Positions 51,573 to 61,068 of a DNA stretch of 64,000 bases are shown here, in pieces. This stretch comes from RPQJ01 sp963696545 (GTDB taxonomy: Bacteria > Pseudomonadota > Gammaproteobacteria > Steroidobacterales > Steroidobacteraceae): the NCBI GenBank assembly GCA_963696545.1, contig CAVOKQ010000016.1, positions 62,001-126,000 of the forward strand. The letters run 5' to 3'. A program made the translations under genes and the position numbers. Numbering within the stretch: the stretch's first letter is position 1; every line of letters begins with the position of its first letter. Under the pieces are notes generated by a model, which was not told the origin of the DNA, made no database searches, and saw nothing but the letters and a program-made list of their open reading frames with translations.

Positions 51573-52865
51573 TCACAGCACGATTCGCGTCCGCAGGCCG
51601 AGCACCACGGCATTGTCGATAGCGGGGTCGGTACCGGGATCGACGATGTACTGCACGTCGAACTGCAGGCTGAAGCCGGCCGTCACGGGCATCCAGTAGG
51701 TCCATTCGAGCGCAATCTCTGCGCGATCGACCGGTGTTCCGGCGAGTTGCCCGGCACGCACGAACTCATCGCCGTTGATCGGGATCAGCACGCCGAATCC
51801 GGCGACGTCCCGGTCGCGCCCGGGCAGCGGCCCGGTATAGGCCAGCCCGCCCGAGGCGAAGAACTCGACCGCATTGACGTCCGGGTCGGCGAAACCGCCG
51901 CGCAGGAACCCGCTCAGCCCCTGCGCTCCGTCCGGCGTCTCGCGCAGCAGTTCTCCCTCGACGAATGCGTAGACGCCGGGGCTGGCGCGACTGCGCTTCG
52001 GGCTGCCGTCGGCATCGACCTGCAGCAGGTCGTCGAATTCCGACGAGTAGTACCAGAGCCCGAGTGCGGCACGCAGGAAACGCGATTCCGGCTCCGACCG
52101 CTCGTAGCCCGCCTCGGCGAGCACGAGCACTCCCTCGCCGTTGCCGACTTCGACGTGCGTGCCGAATGGATCGTCCGGGTCGCCGGCCACCGCGTCGACG
52201 ATCGCGACCTGCATGTAATGCGCGGGCGTGGGCGAGTAGCGCAGTCGGGCACCCAGGCAGCCGGTCGAGTAGATGCACGGCCCGTTCACGCCGGTCTGCG
52301 ACAGGTCGACGCCCGTGCCGAACCCGCTGTTGATGAACACGGCACTCGCTCCCTTCGCGTCGAACTCGGAATCTGTCGCGTAGAGCCCCGCGCGCAGGTT
52401 CAGGCTGTCGTCGAGGAACCGCCGCTCGATCCAGGCCTCGTAAAAGCGGAAGGTCTGCACCGCATTGCCGATGTTGCTCGGCGAGTCGAGCGCGCCTGCC
52501 GCCTCGTTGGGATCTCGGCCGTACATGCCGAAGCCCCGCACGAACATCAGTGTGTCCTTCCAGCCCAGCAGTCGCTCGAGATCGAGGCCGACCGTGGGCT
52601 CGATGAGTCCGGGGAAGAAGTTCGCCTGCTCGAGTCCGCCGTCGACCACTGCGATGGCATCGTTCGTGGCCAGCAGGCCGAATTCGACACCGCGGCGGGC
52701 TAGATCGAGACGCAATCCATTCCAATCGCCGGTGACCAGGTCGCGGAATCGCTGTGCGTCGTCGGCCGGCGCGGCCTCCTCTGCGCGTGCTGCACTCGTT
52801 GGCAGCGCAGCTGCGAGGACCGAAATGAGAATCGCTGCTGCGATTGCCGGAATGGAGAGAAGCAT
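51573..52865 (-). CDS. Carbohydrate porin (OprB family)
   Basis: This protein has 430 residues with a signal peptide ending near AARA. The opening GDWNGLRLDLARRGVEFGL is the OprB signature. Further matches are FYEAWIERRFLDDSLNLRAG and the C-terminal ALEWTYWMPVTAGFSLQ region, with a final barrel strand ending in RIVL. It would be an outer-membrane channel for sugars or other small solutes. It lies 27 bp after an ABC exporter gene on the same strand, but a functional link is not apparent. Confidence 0.85.
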   Translation of the reverse strand: MLLSIPAIAAAILISVLAAALPTSAARAEEAAPADDAQRFRDLVTGDWNGLRLDLARRGVEFGLLATNDAIAVVDGGLEQANFFPGLIEPTVGLDLERLLGWKDTLMFVRGFGMYGRDPNEAAGALDSPSNIGNAVQTFRFYEAWIERRFLDDSLNLRAGLYATDSEFDAKGASAVFINSGFGTGVDLSQTGVNGPCIYSTGCLGARLRYSPTPAHYMQVAIVDAVAGDPDDPFGTHVEVGNGEGVLVLAEAGYERSEPESRFLRAALGLWYYSSEFDDLLQVDADGSPKRSRASPGVYAFVEGELLRETPDGAQGLSGFLRGGFADPDVNAVEFFASGGLAYTGPLPGRDRDVAGFGVLIPINGDEFVRAGQLAGTPVDRAEIALEWTYWMPVTAGFSLQFDVQYIVDPGTDPAIDNAVVLGLRTRIVL

Positions 52866-52892
52866 CGGACGCGCGGAAAGAACGGCCAGTGT

Positions 52893-54800
52893 CTATCGCC
52901 CCACGGCGCGGATGGCCGACGCATCGAGCTGATCGTCGTCGTCGGCCTCATCGCCGAGGAACCCGCCGCTCTGGTGCTCCCAGAGCCGCGCATACAGCCC
53001 GCCGCGCGCGAGCAGCGACTTGTGGTCGCCTTCCTCGACGATGCGGCCCTTGTCCATGACGACCAGGCGGTCCATCGCGGCGATCGTTGAAAGGCGATGT
53101 GCGATGGCAACCACCGTCTTGCCCTCCATCAGGCGATAGAGGCTCTGCTGGATCGCGGCCTCCACCTCGCTGTCGAGCGCGCTGGTGGCCTCGTCGAGCA
53201 GCAGGATGCGGGCGTCCTTCAACATCACGCGCGCGATCGCAATTCGCTGCCGCTGGCCGCCTGAGAGCTTCACCCCACGCTCGCCCACGTGCGCGTCGTA
53301 ACCGCGCCGGCCTTTCGCGTCCGTGAGCCCGAGGATGAACTCGTGCGCCTCGGCCCGCTCCGCGGCCGCGACCATCTCTTCGTCCGAGGCGTCGGGCCGT
53401 CCGTAGACGATGTTGTCGCGCACCGACCGGTGCAGCAGCGACGTGTCCTGCGTGACCATGCCGATCGCGGCACGCAGGCTGTTCTGCTGCACGCCGGCAA
53501 TGTCCTGCCCGTCGATCAGGATGCGGCCGCCCTCGACGTCGTAGAAGCGCAGCAGCAGGTTGACGATCGTGCTCTTGCCCGCGCCCGAGCGCCCCACGAG
53601 ACCGATCTTCTCGCCCGGGCGGATGTGCAGCGACAGGTCTTCGATCACGCGGCGCTTGCCGCCGTAGTGGAACTGCACGCGCTCGAGGCGGATGTCGCCG
53701 CGCGTCACCGCGAGTGCCGGCGCATCTGGCACGTCCACGACGGAGTGGCGGCGGGACAGCGTGCGGATGCCGTCCTGCACCGTGCCGATGTTCTCGAACA
53801 GGCTCGCGAGCTCCCACATGATCCAGTGCGCGATGCCGTTCAGCCGCAATGCCATCGCGGTCGCGGCAGCCACCGCACCGACACCCACTTCGCCTTTCGA
53901 CCAGAGCCACAGCGCAAGGCCCACCGTGCCCGAGATCAGCGCCATGCTGAGCACGTGGTTGACGATCTCGAACTCGCTCACGAGCCGCATCTGCGCGTGC
54001 GCGGTCTTCATGAACTCCTGCATCGCCGCGCGCGCGTAGCCCGCCTCGCGGTTCGAGTGCGAGAAGAGCTTCACGGTCGCGATGTTCGTGTAGGCGTCGG
54101 TGACGCGGCCGGTCATCAACGACCGTGCGTCCGCCTGCGCCGCACCGATCTTGCCGAGTCGCGGCACGAAATACGCGAGCGCGCAGCCGTAGCACGCCAT
54201 CCAGCCGATGAACGGCAGAAGCAGCCAGAGGTCGAAGTGCCCGACCACCGACACCATCGTCACGAAGTAGATGACGGTGAACACGAGGATATCGGCGACC
54301 GTGAACCACGTGTCGCGCACTGCGAGTGCGGTCTGCATCACCTTCGTCGCGACGCGGCCGGCGAACTCGTCCTGGTAGAAGCTCATGCTCTGGCCGAGCA
54401 ACAGCCGGTGGAAGTTCCACCGCAGACGCATCGGGAAGTTGGCGGCGAGCGTCTGGTGCTTCAGGATCGTCTGCAGCGCGACCAGCAGCACGCTGGCCGC
54501 GAGGATGCCGCCGAGCAACAGCAGCGTGCCACGGTGCGCGACCCAGATCTGCGACGGTTCGACGCCGGAGAGCCAGTCCACGATGCGGCCGAGCATCGCG
54601 AACAGCAGCGCCTCGAACGCGCCGATCACCGCAGTGCAGAGCGTCATGCCGAGGATGTAGGGGCGCAGGCCCGCGGAGCACGCCCACAGGAACGCAAAGA
54701 ATCCCTGCGGCGGCGCGACGGGCGCGGCCTCCGGATACGGGCTGACGAGGTTTTCGAACCAGCGGAACAAGCGCGATTCCAGCCGTGGCGGAGCCGCCAT
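52893..54800 (-). CDS. ABC exporter, fused permease-ATPase
   Basis: This protein has 635 residues from the ATG giving MAAPPRLESRLFRWFENL; the frame extends further upstream without homology. The membrane domain carries about six segments. The ATPase domain shows GRSGAGKST, KLSGGQRQRIAIARV, LLLDEATSALD and IAHRLSTI. Closest in style to bacterial multidrug or lipid ABC exporters of the MsbA type with an N-terminal FFAFLWACS segment. Substrate unknown. It is followed by the OprB-type porin gene. Confidence 0.9.
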   Translation of the reverse strand: MAAPPRLESRLFRWFENLVSPYPEAAPVAPPQGFFAFLWACSAGLRPYILGMTLCTAVIGAFEALLFAMLGRIVDWLSGVEPSQIWVAHRGTLLLLGGILAASVLLVALQTILKHQTLAANFPMRLRWNFHRLLLGQSMSFYQDEFAGRVATKVMQTALAVRDTWFTVADILVFTVIYFVTMVSVVGHFDLWLLLPFIGWMACYGCALAYFVPRLGKIGAAQADARSLMTGRVTDAYTNIATVKLFSHSNREAGYARAAMQEFMKTAHAQMRLVSEFEIVNHVLSMALISGTVGLALWLWSKGEVGVGAVAAATAMALRLNGIAHWIMWELASLFENIGTVQDGIRTLSRRHSVVDVPDAPALAVTRGDIRLERVQFHYGGKRRVIEDLSLHIRPGEKIGLVGRSGAGKSTIVNLLLRFYDVEGGRILIDGQDIAGVQQNSLRAAIGMVTQDTSLLHRSVRDNIVYGRPDASDEEMVAAAERAEAHEFILGLTDAKGRRGYDAHVGERGVKLSGGQRQRIAIARVMLKDARILLLDEATSALDSEVEAAIQQSLYRLMEGKTVVAIAHRLSTIAAMDRLVVMDKGRIVEEGDHKSLLARGGLYARLWEHQSGGFLGDEADDDDQLDASAIRAVGR

Positions 54801-54832
54801 CCTACCCGCGGCGCAGGCCGGGACCCTAGCGG

Positions 54833-55642
54833 TCAGGTCCTTTTGCGACGCGCTCGCTTTCTTGCCGGCTTTGCCACTGCCCGCGGCGCCGCCTTCTTGC
54901 GCAGCCGGGCCGCGTAATGGTCGACGGCCCAGTGCGTCTTCGCCTGCTGGTCGTTGTCGCGCTCGGCGCCCACCTCGGCGAGGAACGCCAGGAAGCCGGC
55001 CATCACGGCGGCGCCCTGGACCGCCGGAGCCTTCACGGAGACCTCCATCAGCGTCGCGCCGTCCTTGCGGCGCCACAGTTCGGCGGTGATCGGCCAGGGG
55101 CAGGCGGGGTCCTCGAAGTCCCAGCGCTGGGCACGCAGAGGGCCAAGGACCGCGAGCTTCGACAAATCCGGCACCGTGGCCGACATCTCCTTCAGGAACT
55201 CCTCCTGCTCCTCGGTGAACAGCGACGCGATGCCCTTTTCACCCGCGACCACCTTCTTGATCAGCCCCTTGGCGACCGGCATCGAGAACGACGCGGATTT
55301 CACGACGCCTTTCTCGCTCGCGTCGGCCTCGATCTTGAAGTCCTTGTACTTGCGCCACTTCTTGCCAACCTTCGCCGGATCGACGGGCCGGAACTTGATC
55401 GTGCTGTCGTGCTCGTCGCCGACGATGCGCCGCGCGCGGGCCACGATGCCTGCCTTCAGCAGGTCGAGCCGCGGCGTGTCGAAGAAATAGATGTAGCGCT
55501 CGTCGTCGTTGCGCTCGGTCAGGTTGTAGCGCTTCAGCGCGGCCCGGACCTGCTTCTGCGGGACCGTCGCCTTGATCTCGATCGCCTCGGCGCCTTCGAG
55601 CATCGCCGCGTACCGGCCTCGTGTCTGGGCTCCGCGTTCCAT
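54833..55642 (-). CDS. CYTH-like domain protein
   Basis: This protein has 269 residues. The second of two adjacent ATGs is used because AAGGAGG is then correctly spaced. Near the N-terminus AIEIKATV resembles the ExExK motif of CYTH proteins but lacks the first Glu. YIYFFDTPRLDLLKAGIVARARR matches the DTPxxxLxxxGxxxRxR pattern and TIKFRP a basic triphosphate-binding strand. CYTH enzymes hydrolyse or cyclise triphosphates. The C-terminus is strongly Lys/Arg/Ala-rich. The activity of this copy is uncertain because of the altered motif. Confidence 0.6.
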   Translation of the reverse strand: MERGAQTRGRYAAMLEGAEAIEIKATVPQKQVRAALKRYNLTERNDDERYIYFFDTPRLDLLKAGIVARARRIVGDEHDSTIKFRPVDPAKVGKKWRKYKDFKIEADASEKGVVKSASFSMPVAKGLIKKVVAGEKGIASLFTEEQEEFLKEMSATVPDLSKLAVLGPLRAQRWDFEDPACPWPITAELWRRKDGATLMEVSVKAPAVQGAAVMAGFLAFLAEVGAERDNDQQAKTHWAVDHYAARLRKKAAPRAVAKPARKRARRKRT

Positions 55643-55736
55643 CATTGCCTCCTTAGAGAATCGGCGCCGCGTTATTCTCGCTGCCTGCCCCATGGCAGAC
55701 ACGAGTAGGTCAAGGATGCCTCAAGAGGACCGATTC

Positions 55737-56144
55737 ATGAAGAGATATCAGGCGCTGCCTTCGCACGGGCTGGTGCTGGCCTGCACCGCGGCAGTGGCGC
55801 TGCAGTTCGCAGCCACTCATCCGGCCTGGGGCCAGGACGCCGTGGCCGCGGACTCGGCGCACTACACGGTGGAGTTCGAGAACGACCAGGTGCGCGTGCT
55901 GCGGGTGATCTATGGCGCGCACGAAGAATCCGTGATGCACGAGCACCCGGCCAGCGTCGGCGTATACCTGACCGATGGCCACATCAGGATCACGCTGCCG
56001 GACGGCAGGACGGGCCAGCCCTACGTGAAGGCGGGACAGGCGATGTGGCATCCGCCCGGCAAGCACTTGATCGAGAACCTGGGCAGCACGCCGTTCGAAC
56101 TCGTGCTCACGGAACTGAAGACTTCGCTGCCGGCCCCCAGGTAG
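55737..56144 (+). CDS. Secreted cupin protein
   Basis: This protein has 135 residues with a signal peptide (GLVLACTAAVALQFAA). The cupin barrel is indicated by VRVLRVIYGAHEESVMHEHPA, whose HEH supplies metal ligands, and by GQAMWHPPGKHLIENLGSTP. The ATG at 55737 follows AAGAGGA; an upstream in-frame ATG at 55716 lacks normal spacing. The substrate is unknown. Confidence 0.75.
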   Translation: MKRYQALPSHGLVLACTAAVALQFAATHPAWGQDAVAADSAHYTVEFENDQVRVLRVIYGAHEESVMHEHPASVGVYLTDGHIRITLPDGRTGQPYVKAGQAMWHPPGKHLIENLGSTPFELVLTELKTSLPAPR

Positions 56145-56175
56145 CTTGCTCCCGGCGGCGCCGAAGCGCCTGGCC

Positions 56176-57159
56176 TCATTTTCGCTTCTGCGTCGTCGTC
56201 GAACCGCGCTGCGCCTGTGGAGCCACGGGCCGCAGTTCGTGCATGTTCTGGCGCAGGTACTCGATGGCGACGCGACGCTTTTCTACGCCGCGGGCGGTGT
56301 CCTCGTCGTGCTGACGAGGCAATTCGAACTCCGGCAGCGCGTCCGCAAGACGTTGATAGATCGATCGCCAGTTCGAGCGCACCGTTTCGGTCGAGAGGCC
56401 GAGTGACGCCGCGATGGCCCGGTCCGAGGCACCGTCGAGCGCCCGCAAGGCCACGCGCTGCTCGGCCAGAGTGAAGCCCAGGCGAGCGTCGGGAGGATTG
56501 AACATCTGCGAGGCCATGCTCATCGCCCCGGGCGGCAGGTCGCTGGCCGTCAGGCGCAGCATCCGGGGTCGGCAGTCCGGGCCCAGCAGGCCGGTGCCGG
56601 CCCGGCCCGAGAAGTCATGGAGCAGCCTGTAGCCGCCCGCCTGGACATACGCGGCGACTTCGTCCAGGAAGACCTCGTAGTAGATCGCGCGTATCCGATA
56701 GCCGCCAACCGCGCGCACGAATGCCGGTGGCGCAAGCCTCCGAAGCTCTTCGATCAAAGGGTCGTCCCAACTGTGGCGGCCCAGCGGGATCGGAAACACG
56801 GCCAGCGTGAGGCCCTGGTTCGAGTTCCGCTGGCGTATCTCCTCCAGCGTGAGCAGCGGTTGCTGCCCGGCAAGGAGTGCCGCCAGGACGCCTGAAAGCA
56901 GGCCCGGGGTGGGAGCCGCAAGGTAGTCCTCGATGACTGCTTCGCGCAGGAAGAGCCCACCCGCGAAGGACAGCACGCGCAGCCCCGACCGGTCTTCGTC
57001 CTCGAACACCGTGAGCACGCAGGCGGGGCTCGCGATGATCCGACTCAGCACGGCGGGCAGCGATGCGCGTACGTGCGGGTCGAGTGGCAGTGCGTTGCGG
57101 CCGTCGAATGCCGCCGCGATCGCAGGTATGTCGGACTCGATTGCGTCGCGGAATCGCAT
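56176..57159 (-). CDS. LuxR-type HTH regulator
   Basis: This protein has 327 residues. The C-terminal DNA-binding domain (about residues 228-275) shows FTLAEQRVALRALDGASDRA followed by LGLSTETVRSNWRSIYQRL, the LuxR/GerE helix-turn-helix. The N-terminal roughly 220 residues form an unrecognised sensor domain with no receiver Asp pattern, so it is probably not a two-component partner. It is divergent from a PEP-CTERM gene, with a perfect 15-bp palindrome between them, suggesting it controls that gene and itself. Confidence 0.78.
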   Translation of the reverse strand: MRFRDAIESDIPAIAAAFDGRNALPLDPHVRASLPAVLSRIIASPACVLTVFEDEDRSGLRVLSFAGGLFLREAVIEDYLAAPTPGLLSGVLAALLAGQQPLLTLEEIRQRNSNQGLTLAVFPIPLGRHSWDDPLIEELRRLAPPAFVRAVGGYRIRAIYYEVFLDEVAAYVQAGGYRLLHDFSGRAGTGLLGPDCRPRMLRLTASDLPPGAMSMASQMFNPPDARLGFTLAEQRVALRALDGASDRAIAASLGLSTETVRSNWRSIYQRLADALPEFELPRQHDEDTARGVEKRRVAIEYLRQNMHELRPVAPQAQRGSTTTQKRK

Positions 57160-57210
57160 TGCGTGGCTCAGGGCGGGCTGGCGCTCAGTAGTGTGTCAAC
57201 TTTACCGACT

Positions 57211-57225
57211 CACCAATTATTGGTG
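57211..57225. promoter_or_regulatory. Palindrome between luxR-type and PEP-CTERM genes
   Basis: CACCAAT and ATTGGTG flank a central T, a perfect 15-bp palindrome located 52 bp from the regulator start and 72 bp from the PEP-CTERM start. A natural candidate for the operator of the divergent LuxR-type protein. Confidence 0.5.
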
Positions 57226-57296
57226 TAGCCGTCGCACGCTCCCGCATGGAGGCTTGGCCACAGACAAGAAGGCCATACCGGCCGAGGGAGAGGCTC

Positions 57297-57842
57297 ATGA
57301 ACGGGAATGCAGCATTGTCGAAAGCCGCCGGATGGCTGGCCTGCTGCCTGCTGGCGGTGTTGCTGGCGGGACCGGTGCTCGCCGGAACAGTCGATTTCCA
57401 GGGGGCTGGCACAGTGTCACCAACGGGCGCTCCCGATGCGCTGGGAAACCTGCCGCTGTTCGCCAGCGGGAACTACACGTTCAATGGTGTGGGTGGCTGG
57501 ACCTTGGCCTCGCCGTTCACTTTCAACCTGGGATCCGGCAGCGGGTCTGGAACGTTCAACTTCAACAACGGGGCCTTTGGGGACTCGCTCTTTGGGTCGC
57601 TCACGTCAACAGGGATCCCCACGGGTTTCACGCTGCAGTACGCGATCGCGGGTGGAACGGGCCTGTTCGCCGGCGCGACGGGATGGGGCAGTTCGGTCGT
57701 CACGCTTCTGGGTGATCCCAACAAGCCGCCGACCCCGTACAGCGAGACCGGTAAGTTCCACGTGCCGGAACCCGGCACGCTCGCTCTGCTCGTGCTCGGA
57801 CTCGCCGGACTGAGAGCGACGAGGCGCCGTCGGATCGACTGA
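57297..57842 (+). CDS. PEP-CTERM sorted secreted protein
   Basis: This protein has 181 residues. The ATG follows GAGGGAGAGG. A signal peptide (CCLLAVLLAGPVLA) leads to a Gly/Ser/Asn-rich beta-type mature part. The C-terminus has the full sorting signal: VPEPG, a hydrophobic helix (LALLVLGLAGL) and a basic RRRR tail. Such proteins are processed by exosortase and delivered to the cell surface, often with exopolysaccharide. No exosortase gene is present here. It is divergent from the LuxR-type regulator. Confidence 0.85.
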   Translation: MNGNAALSKAAGWLACCLLAVLLAGPVLAGTVDFQGAGTVSPTGAPDALGNLPLFASGNYTFNGVGGWTLASPFTFNLGSGSGSGTFNFNNGAFGDSLFGSLTSTGIPTGFTLQYAIAGGTGLFAGATGWGSSVVTLLGDPNKPPTPYSETGKFHVPEPGTLALLVLGLAGLRATRRRRID

Positions 57843-57950
57843 GCCGTTGGCACAGGGACGTGCCGTCTGCCTTCGACCTGACAGGCAATCCGAGCGCCGA
57901 CCCGCAGGACCGCATGGCCGACCAGGTCGACGCCGACCAGTGTTGAGCAG

Positions 57951-57977
57951 CGGCAGTCTCGCTCCGTGAGACTGCCG
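57951..57977. terminator. Bidirectional terminator-like hairpin
   Basis: A perfect 10-bp stem CGGCAGTCTC/GAGACTGCCG with a seven-base loop sits between the convergent PEP-CTERM and TonB-receptor genes. T runs are absent, so it may work as a structural stop or need Rho. Confidence 0.5.
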
Positions 57978-57988
57978 TGCGGTGCCGT

Positions 57989-60337
57989 TCAGAACTTCAT
58001 GCTTACGCCGGCATAGACGGATCGACCCGCAGCCGGCACCGTGGTTCCCCACTGCGGCTGGTTCGGCGCGGGCGGGATCGTCATGGTCGTGCCCTGGCCC
58101 ACGTAGGCGCCGCCGAGCGGGTCGTCGTAGAAGCGGTCGAACAGGTTGTCGATGCCGAGCTCGACGCTCCATCGGTCCTGCTCGTAGCTGCTGCGCAAGT
58201 GCACGAGGCCGTATCCCGCGGTCGGCATCTCGTTGCGCACCTTCGACACGTCGTCCTTCGCAGCCACGAACTCGCCTTCGATAGTGTTGCGCCAGCGCCC
58301 GAGCTCCTGCGTGAGGGACAGCGTCGCGTTGAGCGGCATGATGTTGTAGAGATTGTCGTCCGTGTCCGAGTTCTCGCCTCGCGCATAGCTCCCGACGAGG
58401 CCCGCGGTGAACGCGCCGAAGCGGTCGCTGCTTGCCAGCCGACCGTTGGCGGAATAATCGACGCCGTAGAGCGTCGCAGCCTGGTTCACATAGCGCAGCA
58501 CCGTGAAGTTGTCGACCACGGGCACGGTACGCGGCACGTTGCTGGTCGAATTCCATTGCACGGCATCGATGTAGTCGTCGACCTTCGTGTAGTAGGGCGT
58601 GACGACGACACGCCAGCGCTCGTCATCGGCCGCGTGCCAGTCGGCGGTCATGCTCGCCGTGCGCGCGACCTCCGGCTGCAACCGGATGTCGCCGAAGTAG
58701 CCGTTGCCGTCGCCAACGACGTTGTTCATGAACGCCGCCATCTGCCAGCTCGACCAGGTGTAGCGCTCGTACAGGTTGGGCGAGCGCGTCTTCTGCGCCA
58801 GGCCGAATTCATAGGCCTGAGTGTCCGCTGGCGTAAAGCGCGCGATCCACGACACGTCCCAGTTGCTGTCGGACCGGTCTCGTGATTGAGAATTGAACAG
58901 CGCCGCGTCGCGGGTCTGGTTGCCCATGCCGCCGGTTCCGCTGGTCGGGAAGGTGTTGGTGTTGTAGCCGTGCACCGGTCCGGCGTCCGTCGCCACCCAC
59001 TCGTAGCGCACGCCCACGATGTTCGACCACCGCCCGCTCTCGAGTTCCCATTCTCCGTAGGCGGCATACCGATCGCGCTCGCCGTCGTTGATGTTGAGGA
59101 ACTCATAGGGCCACATGCCGGCACCGGATGGCGGCCACCAGTCGTCGAGTCGGAATCCCTGGAATTCGCCTCCGATGCGGACCAGGCCCTGGTCGGAGAA
59201 CCGGATCGCGGCATTGACCGTGACGCCGGTTGTCTTGCCGTCCGCTTTCATCGGCATGCCGGCCGCGCAGCCGACCATCTGCCCGCCGACCATCATCGAG
59301 CCCGAGATCGGCGAGCACGGTGAGCCGTTCACGGCCGTGTCGCCGCCGGATCCGGCGGGCGGCTGGCCGGGGCCGTACCAGAACCGCTTATCGTCGCCGA
59401 AGTCCATCTCGTGCTGTGTGTCCTGGTAATAGACGCGTGCCTGCAGCGTGCCCCAGTCGAGCCGGCCCGTGTAGGCAAGGTTGAGCCGACTGGCGGTGTT
59501 CCCCGTCATGTCCATCCGCTGGTTGGGATAGCCTTCCTGCGGAATGTCCTGGTAGCTGTAGGTGAAGTCGAGCAGGTGGGCACCGCTGCGCCAGGCGAGC
59601 CGCACGGCCTGGTTGCTCGACTCGTAGTACGTCGAGCCGACCTCGTCGGTCGGCAACGTATGCCCCGCTCGTCCGGTGAAGGTGTAGTCCTTGAAGGCGT
59701 TGCCGGACTGGTAGTTGTCCGACTGCGCGTATGAGCCGGTGTAGCCGAGGCTCAGTCCGTCCGTGGCGTAGGTCCCCGACAGGTTGCCGCCCCAGGCGTT
59801 GCCGCTGCTGCGATAGAACGACCCGGCACCACCCTGCGCGAGACTCGTGCCGGCTGCGGCAAACAACGGGTCTGCCGAGCGCACCAGGATGGAGCCACCG
59901 ATGCTGTCGCCGCCGACACTCACCGGAGTAACGCCGGCGTAGACGTCGATGGCGGCGGCGGCGGTGGGATCGATGTAGGACAGCGGCGGGTTCATGTGGT
60001 TGGGGCAAGCGGCCACGATATCGACGCCATCGACCTGCGTGCGCAGGCGATCGTCGGCGAGCCCGCGGATCACTGGCAGGCTCGAGACGCCGCCTGCTCC
60101 ATAGGCATACACGCCGGGGATGCCCTTCAGCAGGCTCGCGGTGTCGCTGGTGCGGGCGCGCTGGCGCGCAATTTCCGCGGTGTCGAGTGCTGCGAGGCCG
60201 AGGCCCGGCGTCAGGATGCGACGGGCGGTGACGATCAGTTCTTCGAGCTCGCCGCCGGCCTCGGCCGCCACGCCAGAGGTGACGTGGAGAGCCAGTGCGA
60301 CGGCCAGCGCGACTGGACAGTATTTTCCGGATTTCAT
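57989..60337 (-). CDS. TonB-dependent copper receptor (OprC/NosA-like)
   Basis: This protein has 782 residues; the ATG giving MKSGKYCPVALAVALALHV has a proper signal peptide. The plug domain includes LEELIVTARR and GVDIVAACPNHMNPPLSYIDP. The CxxxM motif (Cys111, Met115) and an HxM motif (His309, Met311 in QHEMDFG) correspond to the CxxxM-HxM copper site described for Pseudomonas OprC. The barrel ends in KF. It would import copper across the outer membrane. A DUF2946 gene lies upstream on the same strand. Confidence 0.82.
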   Translation of the reverse strand: MKSGKYCPVALAVALALHVTSGVAAEAGGELEELIVTARRILTPGLGLAALDTAEIARQRARTSDTASLLKGIPGVYAYGAGGVSSLPVIRGLADDRLRTQVDGVDIVAACPNHMNPPLSYIDPTAAAAIDVYAGVTPVSVGGDSIGGSILVRSADPLFAAAGTSLAQGGAGSFYRSSGNAWGGNLSGTYATDGLSLGYTGSYAQSDNYQSGNAFKDYTFTGRAGHTLPTDEVGSTYYESSNQAVRLAWRSGAHLLDFTYSYQDIPQEGYPNQRMDMTGNTASRLNLAYTGRLDWGTLQARVYYQDTQHEMDFGDDKRFWYGPGQPPAGSGGDTAVNGSPCSPISGSMMVGGQMVGCAAGMPMKADGKTTGVTVNAAIRFSDQGLVRIGGEFQGFRLDDWWPPSGAGMWPYEFLNINDGERDRYAAYGEWELESGRWSNIVGVRYEWVATDAGPVHGYNTNTFPTSGTGGMGNQTRDAALFNSQSRDRSDSNWDVSWIARFTPADTQAYEFGLAQKTRSPNLYERYTWSSWQMAAFMNNVVGDGNGYFGDIRLQPEVARTASMTADWHAADDERWRVVVTPYYTKVDDYIDAVQWNSTSNVPRTVPVVDNFTVLRYVNQAATLYGVDYSANGRLASSDRFGAFTAGLVGSYARGENSDTDDNLYNIMPLNATLSLTQELGRWRNTIEGEFVAAKDDVSKVRNEMPTAGYGLVHLRSSYEQDRWSVELGIDNLFDRFYDDPLGGAYVGQGTTMTIPPAPNQPQWGTTVPAAGRSVYAGVSMKF

Positions 60338-60483
60338 TTTTCGGGACTCCAAAATCGACTCGTGTGATCGAGGCGGCGGCCCCGGCAGGGCGGGGCGGCA
60401 GTGCGGCCGCCAACAGGCGGGGCCGCACACGCATGACGCCGGGCGCCTTGGAAGGCGACCGGGGCCAGTCGGGCGTCGAGCTT

Positions 60484-60897
60484 CTAGGCCGGAGAGGAGT
60501 CGGTCGGAGGTGCGCGGGCGGACTGGTCGCGGTGAAGAGTCCGCTGGACGATGATGGAGTCGGGCGTGGAGGGTCGCCCGGCGTCGACAGCCTGCGGCGT
60601 GCCGTGAACGACAGCCGCGACAGGTGGCGGCGCCGCCGAGCCTGCGGCAGCGAAAACGCAAGGCGGCTCGTGATGTGCGCGGTCCCCCGGCGCTTGTCCG
60701 TCGTCCGGTGTTGCTGGCGGGACCGCTCCTGGCAGAGGGCCGGCGCCATGGCACATCTGCATGATGGGGGCACCGTCTGCTCCCGTGCCCGGCATGAAGC
60801 CCGGCGGTACCAGCAGGCGCGCCGCCAGCGCCGGCAGGAGCAACAGCCCCACCAGCAGGCGAGTCTTTCTCTTCTGGAACCAGGGTGCCTGCACCAA
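60484..60897 (-). CDS. DUF2946-like protein
   Basis: This protein has 137 residues. An N-terminal membrane segment (LLVGLLLLPALAARLLVPPG) is followed by FMPG and MQMCHG, a conserved pattern of DUF2946 proteins, then a His-containing and Pro/Ala-rich region with one more Cys (HHEPPC). DUF2946 genes commonly stand before copper-type TonB receptors, as here. Metal handling is inferred from that neighbourhood and the Cys/His/Met residues. Function unproven. Confidence 0.65.
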   Translation of the reverse strand: MVQAPWFQKRKTRLLVGLLLLPALAARLLVPPGFMPGTGADGAPIMQMCHGAGPLPGAVPPATPDDGQAPGDRAHHEPPCVFAAAGSAAPPPVAAVVHGTPQAVDAGRPSTPDSIIVQRTLHRDQSARAPPTDSSPA

Positions 60898-61068
60898 GGC
60901 AGCCTAGTAGAGAAGCGCCGCGGGGCGCGACTTCGGGATTTCCCTTACGTGCGTTCGCCGATTCGCTGGCGGTGGCTGGGCCTGAGATCTACTCGGCGAG
61001 CGTCGCGCAGGCCCTGGCGCAGGTCATGCATGCGTCGTTGCGGTGGAAGCGCCGGGTTGCCGGCGGCG

